Positions 1 through 6,766 of a DNA stretch of 11,572 bases are shown piece after piece. The notes beneath the pieces are model-generated. The model did no database searches, had not been told where the DNA came from, and worked only from the letters and a program-made list of their open reading frames with translations. This DNA is from an uncultured Erysipelotrichaceae bacterium (GTDB taxonomy: Bacteria > Bacillota_I > Bacilli_A > Erysipelotrichales > Erysipelotrichaceae), in NCBI GenBank assembly GCA_910586285.1, contig CAJUGR010000062.1, forward strand, positions 1-11,572, read 5' to 3'. Position numbers and translations under genes: made by a program. Position 1 is the stretch's first letter. The number at the start of each line of letters is the position of its first letter.

Positions 1-1138
1 AAGATGCATCATACTCCTCATTAATAACAGCCACTTGATATTTACCTGTCGGAATGCCGCTTAAATCTACGGTATAGTCATTTGTACCATTACGTGTGGA
101 ACTTCCTAGTTTATAATATTGAATATCTGTACCTGCATCATTATATAGGATCACAGACATTCTTGTATTCGTACCTGTATTCGTATTGACTGACAGGACT
201 ACACTTTGATTTTTCGTCACCTTTTGTGTACTGTGATTATTTCTTTTAATATCCAGTAAAGAAGCAGTTAATGAAGACTGGATTCTTAATTTATTTGGAT
301 TCAACTCATTGTTTTCATTAAGATTACTTGTATCAATCACATAATTGTGCCAGTTTCCATCGGTATAAGAAGTATTAGCCGCAAATACAATTTTACTTTT
401 ATCAATTAAAGTATAGGGACGTAAAGCTGCACTCCCTATGCGTCCACCTGAATGAATCCAGTCCCTGCTGTCCATCCATACAATTCTTTCATTTCGAGAA
501 ATGCTACTGCTGTTTGATCTATCCACATAGTCGTAACTTGTCACACTGTATGCCAATGGTGCTTGCACGGTATTACTATAAGAATTTCGATATAATCCAG
601 ATCCCGCAGTCGTTGATGTAATATAGCCTTCCAACCAATAAAAAGGGGAAGTTCTATATGCTCTGTCATTCAATGTTAAGCCCAAGGTGCCACCTGTAAT
701 AATATCAGAGATAGAAGGCAAAAACGGTGCTTTTGTAATAATGGAATTTTCATTAGTGTTTGTAGAAATTCTGGATATTTCTGATTTCAAAGGTGTCACA
801 GGACAATATGTGGTAACATAAGAAGTTGACCTTGCTACTTTAAAACAGAAATTTTCTCTGCTTGCCAAGCCCGGATCTGAAGTCGCTAAAGGAACACTAC
901 TGTCATAGGTCGCAATAGAATTCACCAGCGGTTTACTACTCATCAATACATAATTGCTTGTATTATTGCCTATGTCCCATACGATTTCTCTGTTATTATA
1001 TTTACCTAAAACAACCTTCTGTCCCTTTTGTAATTGAAAGGGAGTTACAGCGGCACTCATTTCATAATTATAATAAGCATATCCCACCGTAAAAGTCCCC
1101 GTTAATGCGATCAATGCTATCAACAATTTCTTCCACAT
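1..1138 (-). CDS. Secreted/surface protein, N-terminal part (runs off left edge)
   Basis: Translating the minus strand from ATG at 1138-1136 gives an uninterrupted frame of 379 codons to the window edge, so the gene is 3'-truncated by the window. It starts MWKKLLIALIALTGTFTVGYA, a short basic start and a hydrophobic run typical of a signal peptide or N-terminal anchor. Residues about 38-255 resemble the DUF6273 surface-protein module: GQKVVLGKY then IVWD near the start, FLPSISDII (139-147), FYWLEGY (166-172) and ALRPYTLIDKSKIVFA (238-253). Residues about 305-379 are Thr/Asn-rich and look like a beta-sandwich repeat of a cell-surface protein. An AGGA-type SD lies 8-9 nt before the ATG. The gene is visibly more AT-rich than the hyp and EF-G genes. 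It follows the sigma-factor gene on the same strand after 106 bp, suggesting co-regulation. The domain call is from recognition only; the real role (adhesion, sensing) is unknown. Confidence 0.75.
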   Translation of the reverse strand, partial: MWKKLLIALIALTGTFTVGYAYYNYEMSAAVTPFQLQKGQKVVLGKYNNREIVWDIGNNTSNYVLMSSKPLVNSIATYDSSVPLATSDPGLASRENFCFKVARSTSYVTTYCPVTPLKSEISRISTNTNENSIITKAPFLPSISDIITGGTLGLTLNDRAYRTSPFYWLEGYITSTTAGSGLYRNSYSNTVQAPLAYSVTSYDYVDRSNSSSISRNERIVWMDSRDWIHSGGRIGSAALRPYTLIDKSKIVFAANTSYTDGNWHNYVIDTSNLNENNELNPNKLRIQSSLTASLLDIKRNNHSTQKVTKNQSVVLSVNTNTGTNTRMSVILYNDAGTDIQYYKLGSSTRNGTNDYTVDLSGIPTGKYQVAVINEEYDAS

Positions 1139-1160
1139 AGACTTCTTCCTTTCGCAAGCA

Positions 1161-1203
1161 AAGTGTATCCAATTCACTGCAATCTCGTCAATGAGATACA
1201 CTT
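1161..1203 (-). promoter_or_regulatory. Candidate promoter of the surface-protein gene, bracketed by an inverted repeat
   Basis: On the minus strand TTGACG (1191-1186) and TACACT (1167-1162) are separated by 18 nt, a plausible sigma-A-like promoter starting transcription just upstream of the SD. A perfect 9-bp inverted repeat, AAGTGTATC at 1161-1169 and GATACACTT at 1195-1203, brackets it; the -10 hexamer falls inside one arm. A second shorter inverted repeat (ATCTC 1182-1186, GAGAT 1193-1197) overlaps the -35. This could be an operator or an alternative RNA structure in a sigma-to-surface-protein transcript. No U-tract follows, so it is not an obvious terminator. Confidence 0.4.
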
Positions 1204-1219
1204 CGTTTATGAAAGGGTC

Positions 1220-1240
1220 ATAAAAATACGAAATTTTTAT
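1220..1240 (-). repeat. AT-only hairpin after the sigma-factor stop
   Basis: A perfect 8-bp inverted repeat (ATAAAAAT / ATTTTTAT, 1220-1227 and 1233-1240) with a 5-nt loop lies four bases past the sigma-factor stop codon. All stem pairs are A-T and no good U-tract follows, so it is at best a weak terminator or an mRNA 3'-end structure. Confidence 0.3.
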
Positions 1241-1244
1241 TTAC

Positions 1245-2216
1245 TTATTGAAAAGCGCCTTTCCAGGATTGCTCCAAAAGCACATAATAGAGGTTTCCAT
1301 TTGCCTTTAATTCTTCATATAACGGACGCATTGAGGCTTTTTCCGCTTCGCTTTTCTCTTTCAATTCTTCATCGCAATGTGCCCATTGTTTTAATTGGGT
1401 ATAGGTTTGCTTAGCATTAAATTCTATTTTTTCGCTTTCATATTGATCTTGAGGCATCCAATTCTGTCGCGAAAGCACGCCGCCCGCAACTACACTCGCG
1501 CCAATCGCAAAGCCCAAAATACACTTTTCCCACCCGTATTTCATTCTCTGTACTTTCACTGCTAACGGTAAACGTTCATGATCAGACATCATCATAAGCG
1601 CACACATTGTCGCCAGACTTTCCACTCTAAACGTAATGCGAACATCATTACTGCGGCAATAATTTTCCACATCAATACGCAATGATTTCTTGGCATTGGC
1701 CAAACGGCTTTTCACCGTACCGTTTGGAACTCGTAACATCTGAGAGATCTCATCAATTGATAACTGAGCAAAATATTTCAGCGCTATCACTTCACGCTGT
1801 TCCGCATTTAAATGCTTCATGCAGATACTCAGCACTTCCATATCACCCTGATAATGCGCTTGTTCCTCGGGCAAAAACTCCCGTCGTTTTTCCTGTTGAA
1901 GGTATAACAAATCTAACGAACGCTCGTCCATGCCCTTATCCTTATTGGAACGAAATAAGTGCTTGCATTCGTTATGAGTGATGGTTGTCAGCCAATACTT
2001 AATGCTTTTGGCATCTTTAATATCGTTGATATAACGGATAACTTTAATAAAAACTTCCTGTTTGATTTCTTCTGCATCCGCTTCACAATTGGTCATTTGA
2101 AACGCCACATAATAAACCAGTTTATGATAGCGCTCATACAATTCATTGAATGCTGTTTCATTTCCCTGTTGTATTTCCTTTACCAAGCGTGCATCACTCA
2201 TTTGATTCAGATTCAT
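1245..2216 (-). CDS. ECF-type sigma-70 factor with C-terminal membrane tail
   Basis: RNA polymerase sigma factor of the extracytoplasmic-function type, 323 residues from the chosen start. Region 2 spans about 10-95 (NETAFNELYERYHKLVYY, then EEIKQEVFIKVIRY and YWLTTITHNECKHLFR). Region 4 spans about 127-182, ending in the helix-turn-helix SQMLRVPNGTVKSRLANAKK. The usual ECF protein ends near here. This one continues with about 50 linker residues, a hydrophobic segment CILGFAIGASVVAGGVL (about 232-248) and about 75 charged, probably helical residues predicted to lie outside. That suggests a membrane-tethered factor with a built-in sensing or anti-sigma part (inference). I chose ATG 2216-2214 because GAAGGTGG lies 5 nt before it; a GTG three codons upstream overlaps that SD. 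The downstream surface-protein gene is a likely target. No separate anti-sigma gene is next to it. Substrate promoters are unknown. Confidence 0.85.
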   Translation of the reverse strand: MNLNQMSDARLVKEIQQGNETAFNELYERYHKLVYYVAFQMTNCEADAEEIKQEVFIKVIRYINDIKDAKSIKYWLTTITHNECKHLFRSNKDKGMDERSLDLLYLQQEKRREFLPEEQAHYQGDMEVLSICMKHLNAEQREVIALKYFAQLSIDEISQMLRVPNGTVKSRLANAKKSLRIDVENYCRSNDVRITFRVESLATMCALMMMSDHERLPLAVKVQRMKYGWEKCILGFAIGASVVAGGVLSRQNWMPQDQYESEKIEFNAKQTYTQLKQWAHCDEELKEKSEAEKASMRPLYEELKANGNLYYVLLEQSWKGAFQ

Positions 2217-2237
2217 GAAATCCACCTTCTTTTTTTT

Positions 2238-2266
2238 ATCTTATGAGAAAAATTTACATCTGTCAA
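2238..2266 (-). promoter_or_regulatory. Promoter P1 of the sigma-factor gene
   Basis: TTGACA (2266-2261) and TAAGAT (2243-2238) with a 17-nt spacer on the minus strand form a near-consensus sigma-A promoter, placing the start about 10-15 nt upstream of the SD. It does not look like an ECF promoter, so basal expression of the sigma gene is probably by the housekeeping holoenzyme. Confidence 0.7.
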
Positions 2267-2281
2267 TATGTAAAGTCAATA
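2253..2281. promoter_or_regulatory. Candidate operator around the P1 -35 box
   Basis: A 7-bp inverted repeat, TTTACAT (2253-2259) and ATGTAAA (2268-2274), with an 8-nt spacer brackets the -35 hexamer of P1. A direct repeat GTCAATA (2262-2268 and 2275-2281) overlaps it. The position suits a repressor site, but the regulator is not identified. AT-rich sequence makes chance repeats likely, so confidence is low. Confidence 0.35.
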
Positions 2282-2331
2282 AATGTTAAAAAAATGGTGT
2301 TTTCTAATTCAAAACATTTATCTGGAAATGA

Positions 2332-2360
2332 ATTATAAACGATTATTTTACATTTGGCAA
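2332..2360 (-). promoter_or_regulatory. Promoter P2, upstream of the sigma-factor gene
   Basis: TTGCCA (2360-2355) and a perfect TATAAT (2337-2332) are separated by 17 nt on the minus strand, giving a second good sigma-A-type promoter about 115 nt upstream of the start codon. With P1 it would make a tandem promoter pair. It lies just beyond the group II intron-like remnant. Confidence 0.55.
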
Positions 2361-2399
2361 TTGATTACTTATTGGTAATTTTTGGGATTGTTTAATGTT

Positions 2400-2718
2400 G
2401 TTGCAATTCGCATTCCATACATTGGTTGCTATGGTATGATTGCTTTTCCCCGGAATTAAGCAACTGCGTCTCCATTCAACAATACTTCGCGGTTCTATTA
2501 GATTTCGTGTTATTTAGCACGCTTGTCCCACTGTTGCCTGTCTCATGTGACCCGTTTTCCTCGAGCCTTAGCTTCCCCAAAGGGACACCAAATGTGCTTT
2601 CACCTCCCTTCAGATTTCACCTCACGATGGAACCCTGTATTTAACTAGTGGTTGGCGACAGCGATAAACAATCCACAGCCATCTTCCAACACCTGAATTT
2701 CCGCTATGCCCGCCATAC
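2400..2718 (-). mobile_element. Truncated group IIC intron-like remnant (domains I-III, no maturase or domain V)
   Basis: Read on the minus strand, this stretch has in order several signatures I recognise from bacterial group IIC introns, notably the Oceanobacillus iheyensis intron. They are a 5' end GTATGGCGGGCATAGCGG (2718-2701; family pattern GTGTGCCCGGCATGGG), GTGAAATCTGAAGG (from the 2620s to 2607), CGAGGAAAACG (2563-2553), a GACAAGCGTGC block around 2525-2515, and the CCGGGGA segment (2453-2447). A domain III-like CATAG...GGAA block follows at about 2430-2405. The 5' end falls two bases after the T-tract of the hypA terminator, the target class C introns are known for. No reverse transcriptase frame, domain V hairpin or domain VI is visible before the sigma-gene promoters, so it should be unable to splice or move by itself. 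The 3' boundary is approximate. Similarity is judged from memory, not by a search. Confidence 0.6.
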
Positions 2719-2720
2719 TT

Positions 2721-2755
2721 AAAAAAGCAAACATCCGTTATTTGAATGCTTGCTT
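2721..2755 (-). terminator. Intrinsic terminator of the hypB-oxidoreductase-hypA operon
   Basis: On the minus strand AAGCAAGCATTC (2755-2744) pairs with GGATGTTTGCTT over 12 positions (two G-U), with a 7-nt loop AAATAAC and a run of six T that begins at the stem end. It lies 18 nt past the hypA stop and marks the operon end. Confidence 0.85.
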
Positions 2756-2772
2756 ATCCTCTCTTTATTTAC

Positions 2773-3117
2773 TCAATATGCTTCAATTTCTTTAATGCTG
2801 ATCTCATTACCGCTGATCAAATAGGTTTGATCACTATGGCAATGTGGACAAATCTTTCCGTATTGAATCGTATCGTAAGTCTTTTCACAATGCTCACAAT
2901 ATGTCACGGCTTGAATCATTTCCACTTTTAGTTTTGCGCCTGCTAATAACGGCGTTTTTTTACAGTAAAATTTCCAGCAGTCATCGAAATAATCCGATAC
3001 GATACCGCTGACAGTGCCGATTTCCAAGGTCACCGAACCGATTTTTTCCAAATGGTTTTCTTCCGCCACATCTGCCAATGTCTTAGAGATCTGTACGATG
3101 ATTCCCAATTCGTGCAT
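2773..3117 (-). CDS. hypA: Nickel metallochaperone HypA
   Basis: HypA delivers Ni(II) to maturing nickel enzymes, classically [NiFe]-hydrogenase, with the GTPase HypB. The 114-residue product has the usual family length. It starts Met-His-Glu-Leu, where His2 and the amino terminus form the known nickel site. The zinc domain has CEHC (74-77) and CPHC (90-93), the four structural cysteines. The start codon directly abuts the TAA of the oxidoreductase gene (3120-3118), with AAGGTGG 5 nt before the ATG, which implies translational coupling. It is the last gene of the operon, followed by a strong terminator. hypB is the first gene of the same operon. The nickel enzyme served is not in the window. 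Confidence 0.95.
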   Translation of the reverse strand: MHELGIIVQISKTLADVAEENHLEKIGSVTLEIGTVSGIVSDYFDDCWKFYCKKTPLLAGAKLKVEMIQAVTYCEHCEKTYDTIQYGKICPHCHSDQTYLISGNEISIKEIEAY

Positions 3118-5895
3118 TTATTCCACCTTGCTTTGTGGCTTCTTTTTGAACATGATCTTTAAACCGCGCTTCGCTGCATATGGCAGAATATGTTTCATTT
3201 TGTCTTCACTGACTACCATCTTACTGCATTGGGGCAAATCACGCTCTAAATGAATCGCATCAAACTCGCATTTTGTCGTACATAAGCCACAACCGATACA
3301 TTTGTTTAAGTCCACGATGGAAGCGCCGCAGCCAAGACAGCGTGCCGTTTCAATACGCACTTGTTCTTCACTTAAAGTAAGATGGGCATCGGCAAAGGAA
3401 TGAGCGACATCGATGCTTTCATCCATGCCGGCCTCCTGTCGCGGGGCATGATCATAGCTTGCTAATTTGATGTTTTGTTTATCCAATTCACTGAATTCAC
3501 GCCGATTCCGACCGATTGTTAAGCTGGCATTGGGATGGACGAAGCGATGCAGCGACTCCGCGCCTTCACGTCCTGCCGCAATCGCATCAATCGCAAATTT
3601 CGGTCCGCTGTAAACATCACCACCGACAAAAACATCGCTCTGTGCGGTCTGATAAGTAAGAGGATCTGCGATCGGGGTTTGACCGCGACCGAACGTCACT
3701 TGACTGCCTTTTAATAAATCTCCATACTCAATCACCTGACCGATACTGAAAATCACATGATCACAGGCGATCGTTATCGTATCGCTTTCATCGAAACAAG
3801 GCGCAAAGCGATGTTGTTTATCGTACACGGAAGTACACTTCTTCAATACGATGCCTGTCACCTTTCCCTTTTCGGTTAAGATCGCTTGCGGTCCGAAGCC
3901 GCAGCGAATCTGTACGTTTTCTCCTTTCGCTTCGGCAATTTCTTCTTTGGATGCCGGCATTTCTGCGGCTTGTTCCAAACAGACCATTTCTACACTTTCC
4001 GCACGGAAGCGAGTCGCAACACGTGCCGCATCGATTGCGACATTACCGCCCCCCACGACGACCACTTTACCCGCTAATGTTTGATCGGGATTTTCATGAG
4101 CGCTGCGCAAAAATGACAGTGCGGTAGTAACGCCCTGAGCGTCTTCTCCCTCAATGCCGGGAAGTCGTCCGCGCTGACAACCGATCGCAACATAGAACGC
4201 CTGATAACCTTCGGCACGTAATTCATCCAAAGTCTTATCCTTTCCGATTTCCACACCGCAATGAATCGTAACACCCAATTCGCGCAAAACATCAATTTCC
4301 GCCAAAATGACATCCTTGGATAATTTATAAGCAGGAATGCCATACATTAACATACCGCCCGGCTGCTCATTCTTTTCAAAAACTGTCGGATGATAGCCTT
4401 TTAACGCCAAATAATAGGCGGCGGATAACCCCGCCGGTCCGGCACCGATAATGGCGATTTTCTGGGGGAAAGGGCCGCGCATCGAGGGTTGAATTACTTC
4501 GGGAATGTAGCGAGTTTCACAATGCAGATCCTGTTCGGCGATGAATTTTTTCACCGCATCAATCGCAACGGCCTGATCAATGGTGCCGCGCGTACATGCG
4601 TCCTCACAGCGCCGGTTACAGATGCGGCCGCAGATTGCGGGAAACGGATTGTCCTTTTTGATCAATGCCAGTGCATCCCGATAGCGCCCCTGTGCCGCCA
4701 TTTTCAAATAACCCTGCACAGCGATATGAGCCGGACACGCCGTCTTACACGGAGCCGTACCTGTATCATAACAGTTCTTGCGATTGTTATCACGATAATC
4801 AGGATCCCACATATCCGAACCCCATTTATTATTATCGGGCAGCTTATGTTGCGGATAGTGTATCTCACCGTTCTTGGTACACAGCTTTTGTCCCAACTTT
4901 ACCGCTCCGGCGGGACACACCTCAACGCATTTTCCGCATGCTACACAATTCTTGGTATCGACATGAGCGCGATACGCGGAACGACTCATATTCGGGGTAT
5001 TGAATAACTGCGAGGTGCGCAGAGCATTACAAATCTCAATATTGCAGTTACAGATCGCAATAATCTTGTCTTCCCCATCCATATTGGTAATCTGATGCAC
5101 GAAGCCATTCTCTTCGGCTTTTTGTAAAATGCGCAGCACTTCTTCTTTATCGACATAATGACCGCGATCCGTTTCCACAACAAAATCGGCCATATCCCCA
5201 ACCGCGATACACCAATCCTCGGGATCATCCCCGCAACCCTCCCCCAACACACTGCGGCCGTAGCGGCAGGAACAAGGAGATGCCGCATAACGGCCCTCGT
5301 ATTTCTCCAGCCAATGTGAAATATGTTCAATACTTTCCGAATGTGCATGATTGGGAATCGCCTTTTCGACCGGAATGACGTGCATACCAATGCCACTGCC
5401 ACCCGGCGGTACCATCGGCGTGATCTTCTCCAACGGCAAAAATGTCATACGTTCAAAGAATGAAGCCATCTCCGGATGTTCTTCCAAATCCTTCATTCGC
5501 ATATTGGAGTATTCGGCACTGCCCATGACAAACACCGGCAATACATACAGGCGCTCATGAGTATCTTTTGTATAGGCAAATTCCAGTACGCCCGCATACC
5601 CCATTTGAAATAACAACGGCTCCAATTCCTGCTTACTTCTTCCGGTCATCTCTGCCATTTGGGCTAAAGAATACGGAGTACGCAATTTCATTTTCAATGC
5701 GATCTCAGCCATTTCATCGGTAATCATCGCTGCCAAGCCGTAATACTCGGGATCCTGTGCCGTGACCTTTACCCCCACGCGATCGGTAATCTTCTGACCT
5801 AATTTGATGATTGCTTCCCGCGGCTTTTCGGGATGCGAATCAAAGGCGCTCATCCCACCGGCTCCAATGATTTTCGGTTGTTTTTTGGTTTCCAT
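3118..5895 (-). CDS. Large Fe-S/FAD NAD(P)H oxidoreductase, GltD-like, multidomain
   Basis: A soluble electron-transfer flavoprotein of 925 residues. An N-terminal part (1-300) has a helical, winged-helix-like segment (about 50-105) and cysteine clusters CSC (208-210), C221, C229, then CNCNIEIC (282-289), which probably bind Fe-S or metal. A ferredoxin motif CVACGKCVEVCP follows at 317-328. Then comes a glutamate-synthase small-subunit-like core: N-terminal cysteines (C383, C387, C422, C426, C430, C434), FAD fold GAGPAGLSAA (484-493), nucleotide fold VVVVGGGNVAID (611-622) and GGD (758-760). The C-terminus adds CLGC (853-856) and CIGCGLCTTKC (866-876). The Arg pair that GltD uses for NADPH phosphate is absent (EMVCLEQAAEMP), hinting at NADH (inference). 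It is much longer than GltD (about 450-490). AGGAG lies 9 nt before ATG 5895-5893. Placement between hypB and hypA links it to hydrogen or nickel-dependent redox metabolism. Its electron partner is not known. Confidence 0.8.
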   Translation of the reverse strand: METKKQPKIIGAGGMSAFDSHPEKPREAIIKLGQKITDRVGVKVTAQDPEYYGLAAMITDEMAEIALKMKLRTPYSLAQMAEMTGRSKQELEPLLFQMGYAGVLEFAYTKDTHERLYVLPVFVMGSAEYSNMRMKDLEEHPEMASFFERMTFLPLEKITPMVPPGGSGIGMHVIPVEKAIPNHAHSESIEHISHWLEKYEGRYAASPCSCRYGRSVLGEGCGDDPEDWCIAVGDMADFVVETDRGHYVDKEEVLRILQKAEENGFVHQITNMDGEDKIIAICNCNIEICNALRTSQLFNTPNMSRSAYRAHVDTKNCVACGKCVEVCPAGAVKLGQKLCTKNGEIHYPQHKLPDNNKWGSDMWDPDYRDNNRKNCYDTGTAPCKTACPAHIAVQGYLKMAAQGRYRDALALIKKDNPFPAICGRICNRRCEDACTRGTIDQAVAIDAVKKFIAEQDLHCETRYIPEVIQPSMRGPFPQKIAIIGAGPAGLSAAYYLALKGYHPTVFEKNEQPGGMLMYGIPAYKLSKDVILAEIDVLRELGVTIHCGVEIGKDKTLDELRAEGYQAFYVAIGCQRGRLPGIEGEDAQGVTTALSFLRSAHENPDQTLAGKVVVVGGGNVAIDAARVATRFRAESVEMVCLEQAAEMPASKEEIAEAKGENVQIRCGFGPQAILTEKGKVTGIVLKKCTSVYDKQHRFAPCFDESDTITIACDHVIFSIGQVIEYGDLLKGSQVTFGRGQTPIADPLTYQTAQSDVFVGGDVYSGPKFAIDAIAAGREGAESLHRFVHPNASLTIGRNRREFSELDKQNIKLASYDHAPRQEAGMDESIDVAHSFADAHLTLSEEQVRIETARCLGCGASIVDLNKCIGCGLCTTKCEFDAIHLERDLPQCSKMVVSEDKMKHILPYAAKRGLKIMFKKKPQSKVE

Positions 5896-5933
5896 CCACT
5901 TTTGCTCCTATCTTTTTATAATCCTGTTTTATG

Positions 5934-6605
5934 CTATTGATGCGCTTTCCATGCGTTTATTTCCTGATCCAACCATTTCACCCACAGGTTCATGCCCTCA
6001 CCCGTTTTAGCGCAAATCGGAATGATCTCCGCTTTGGGATTACGCATTTTAATATTGGCAATGCACCGATCAAGATCAAAATCAAAATACGGAAGCACAT
6101 CAATTTTATTAATCAATACCACATCGCATACCTGAAACATCAATGGATATTTCAGCGGCTTATCATCGCCTTCGGGTACCGATAAAATCGCTACGCTTTT
6201 TACGGCGCCGGTGTCAAACTCTGCCGGGCAAACAAGATTGCCGACATTTTCCAAAAAGACAAGATCAACATCATGAATTCCCAAGCCATCCAATCCCTGA
6301 CGGGTCATTTCTGCATCCAGATGACACATTCCTCCGGTATGAAGCTGAATCGTTTTCACGCCCGTATCCATGATCACTCGCGCATCCACATCACTGTCAA
6401 TGTCTGCTTCCATTACACCGATATTCCATTTTTCCTTTAACGCCTGAATCGTGGCAACCAGCGTTGTCGTCTTGCCGGCTCCCGGTGATGACATTACATT
6501 CAATAAGTATATGCCGCGATCCTTCAACGTTGATCGCATTTGCGCTGCCTGACGATCATTATTCGCAAACACACTCTGCTTGATTTCCAATATTTTTACA
6601 TCCAT
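5934..6605 (-). CDS. hypB: Hydrogenase nickel incorporation GTPase HypB
   Basis: SIMIBI-class GTPase that works with HypA to load nickel into [NiFe] enzymes. It has 223 residues: P-loop SSPGAGKT (39-46), EADID (67-70 region), GGMCHLDAEM (91-100) with the Cys-His pair of the G-domain metal site, ENVGNLVCPAEFD (119-131) with the second conserved cysteine, and NKID (166-169). The N-terminus is short and has neither the CXXCGC high-affinity nickel motif nor a His-rich storage tract, so it is the minimal form. I chose ATG 6605-6603 because GGAGGGAG lies 4-6 nt before it; upstream in-frame codons reach into the promoter and give no HypB-like sequence. It leads the operon, 38 nt ahead of the oxidoreductase gene. 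Confidence 0.95.
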   Translation of the reverse strand: MDVKILEIKQSVFANNDRQAAQMRSTLKDRGIYLLNVMSSPGAGKTTTLVATIQALKEKWNIGVMEADIDSDVDARVIMDTGVKTIQLHTGGMCHLDAEMTRQGLDGLGIHDVDLVFLENVGNLVCPAEFDTGAVKSVAILSVPEGDDKPLKYPLMFQVCDVVLINKIDVLPYFDFDLDRCIANIKMRNPKAEIIPICAKTGEGMNLWVKWLDQEINAWKAHQ

Positions 6606-6646
6606 GAGACTCCCTCCGTCTTTTTTATTTTGTATCTGATAAGGTA

Positions 6647-6675
6647 AGTATAACGAATGCTGTGATAAAAAGCAA
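6647..6675 (-). promoter_or_regulatory. Promoter of the hypB operon
   Basis: TTGCTT (6675-6670) and TATACT (6652-6647) with a 17-nt spacer on the minus strand. It sits between the EF-G terminator and the hypB SD, giving a leader of about 35 nt. No clear operator was seen. Confidence 0.65.
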
Positions 6676-6699
6676 CCGTCGATGATTTTACAATCGTAA

Positions 6700-6738
6700 T
6701 GACAGAAAAGACAGTGAGTCGATAGCGTCACTGTCTTA
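6700..6738 (-). terminator. Intrinsic terminator after the EF-G-like gene
   Basis: AAGACAGTGA (minus, 6737-6728) pairs perfectly with TCACTGTCTT (6717-6708) around a 10-nt loop, followed by TTCTGTC. It lies 29 nt past the stop of the EF-G-like gene and separates it from the hypB promoter. The U-tract is interrupted, so efficiency is uncertain. Confidence 0.75.
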
Positions 6739-6766
6739 TCTCGTTCATTTTACTTTATCTTACGAT

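Noticed and set aside
2426..2644. Plus-strand open frame of 72 codons between the sigma gene and hypA
   Set aside because: No SD and no recognisable protein; it lies antisense to the group IIC intron-like sequence, which explains the region better.
2644..2716. 23-codon minus-strand frame starting ATGGCGGGCATAG after the hypA terminator
   Set aside because: No SD, and it coincides with the 5' domain of the intron-like element.
2400..2718. RNase P, tmRNA, 6S or riboswitch as explanation of the structured intergenic region
   Set aside because: GAGGAAA-like and GGTGAAA-like words occur, but the order of the motifs fits group IIC domain I and not the conserved cores of those RNAs that I know.
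4489..5007. 172-codon plus-strand frame antisense to the oxidoreductase gene
   Set aside because: A shadow of the strongly supported minus-strand gene; no SD and no protein-like motifs.
6606..6731. 42-residue N-terminal extension of HypB, with several Cys and His
   Set aside because: It would run through the promoter and the terminator of the previous gene. The SD precedes the inner ATG, and the His/Cys residues do not form the known HypB nickel motifs.
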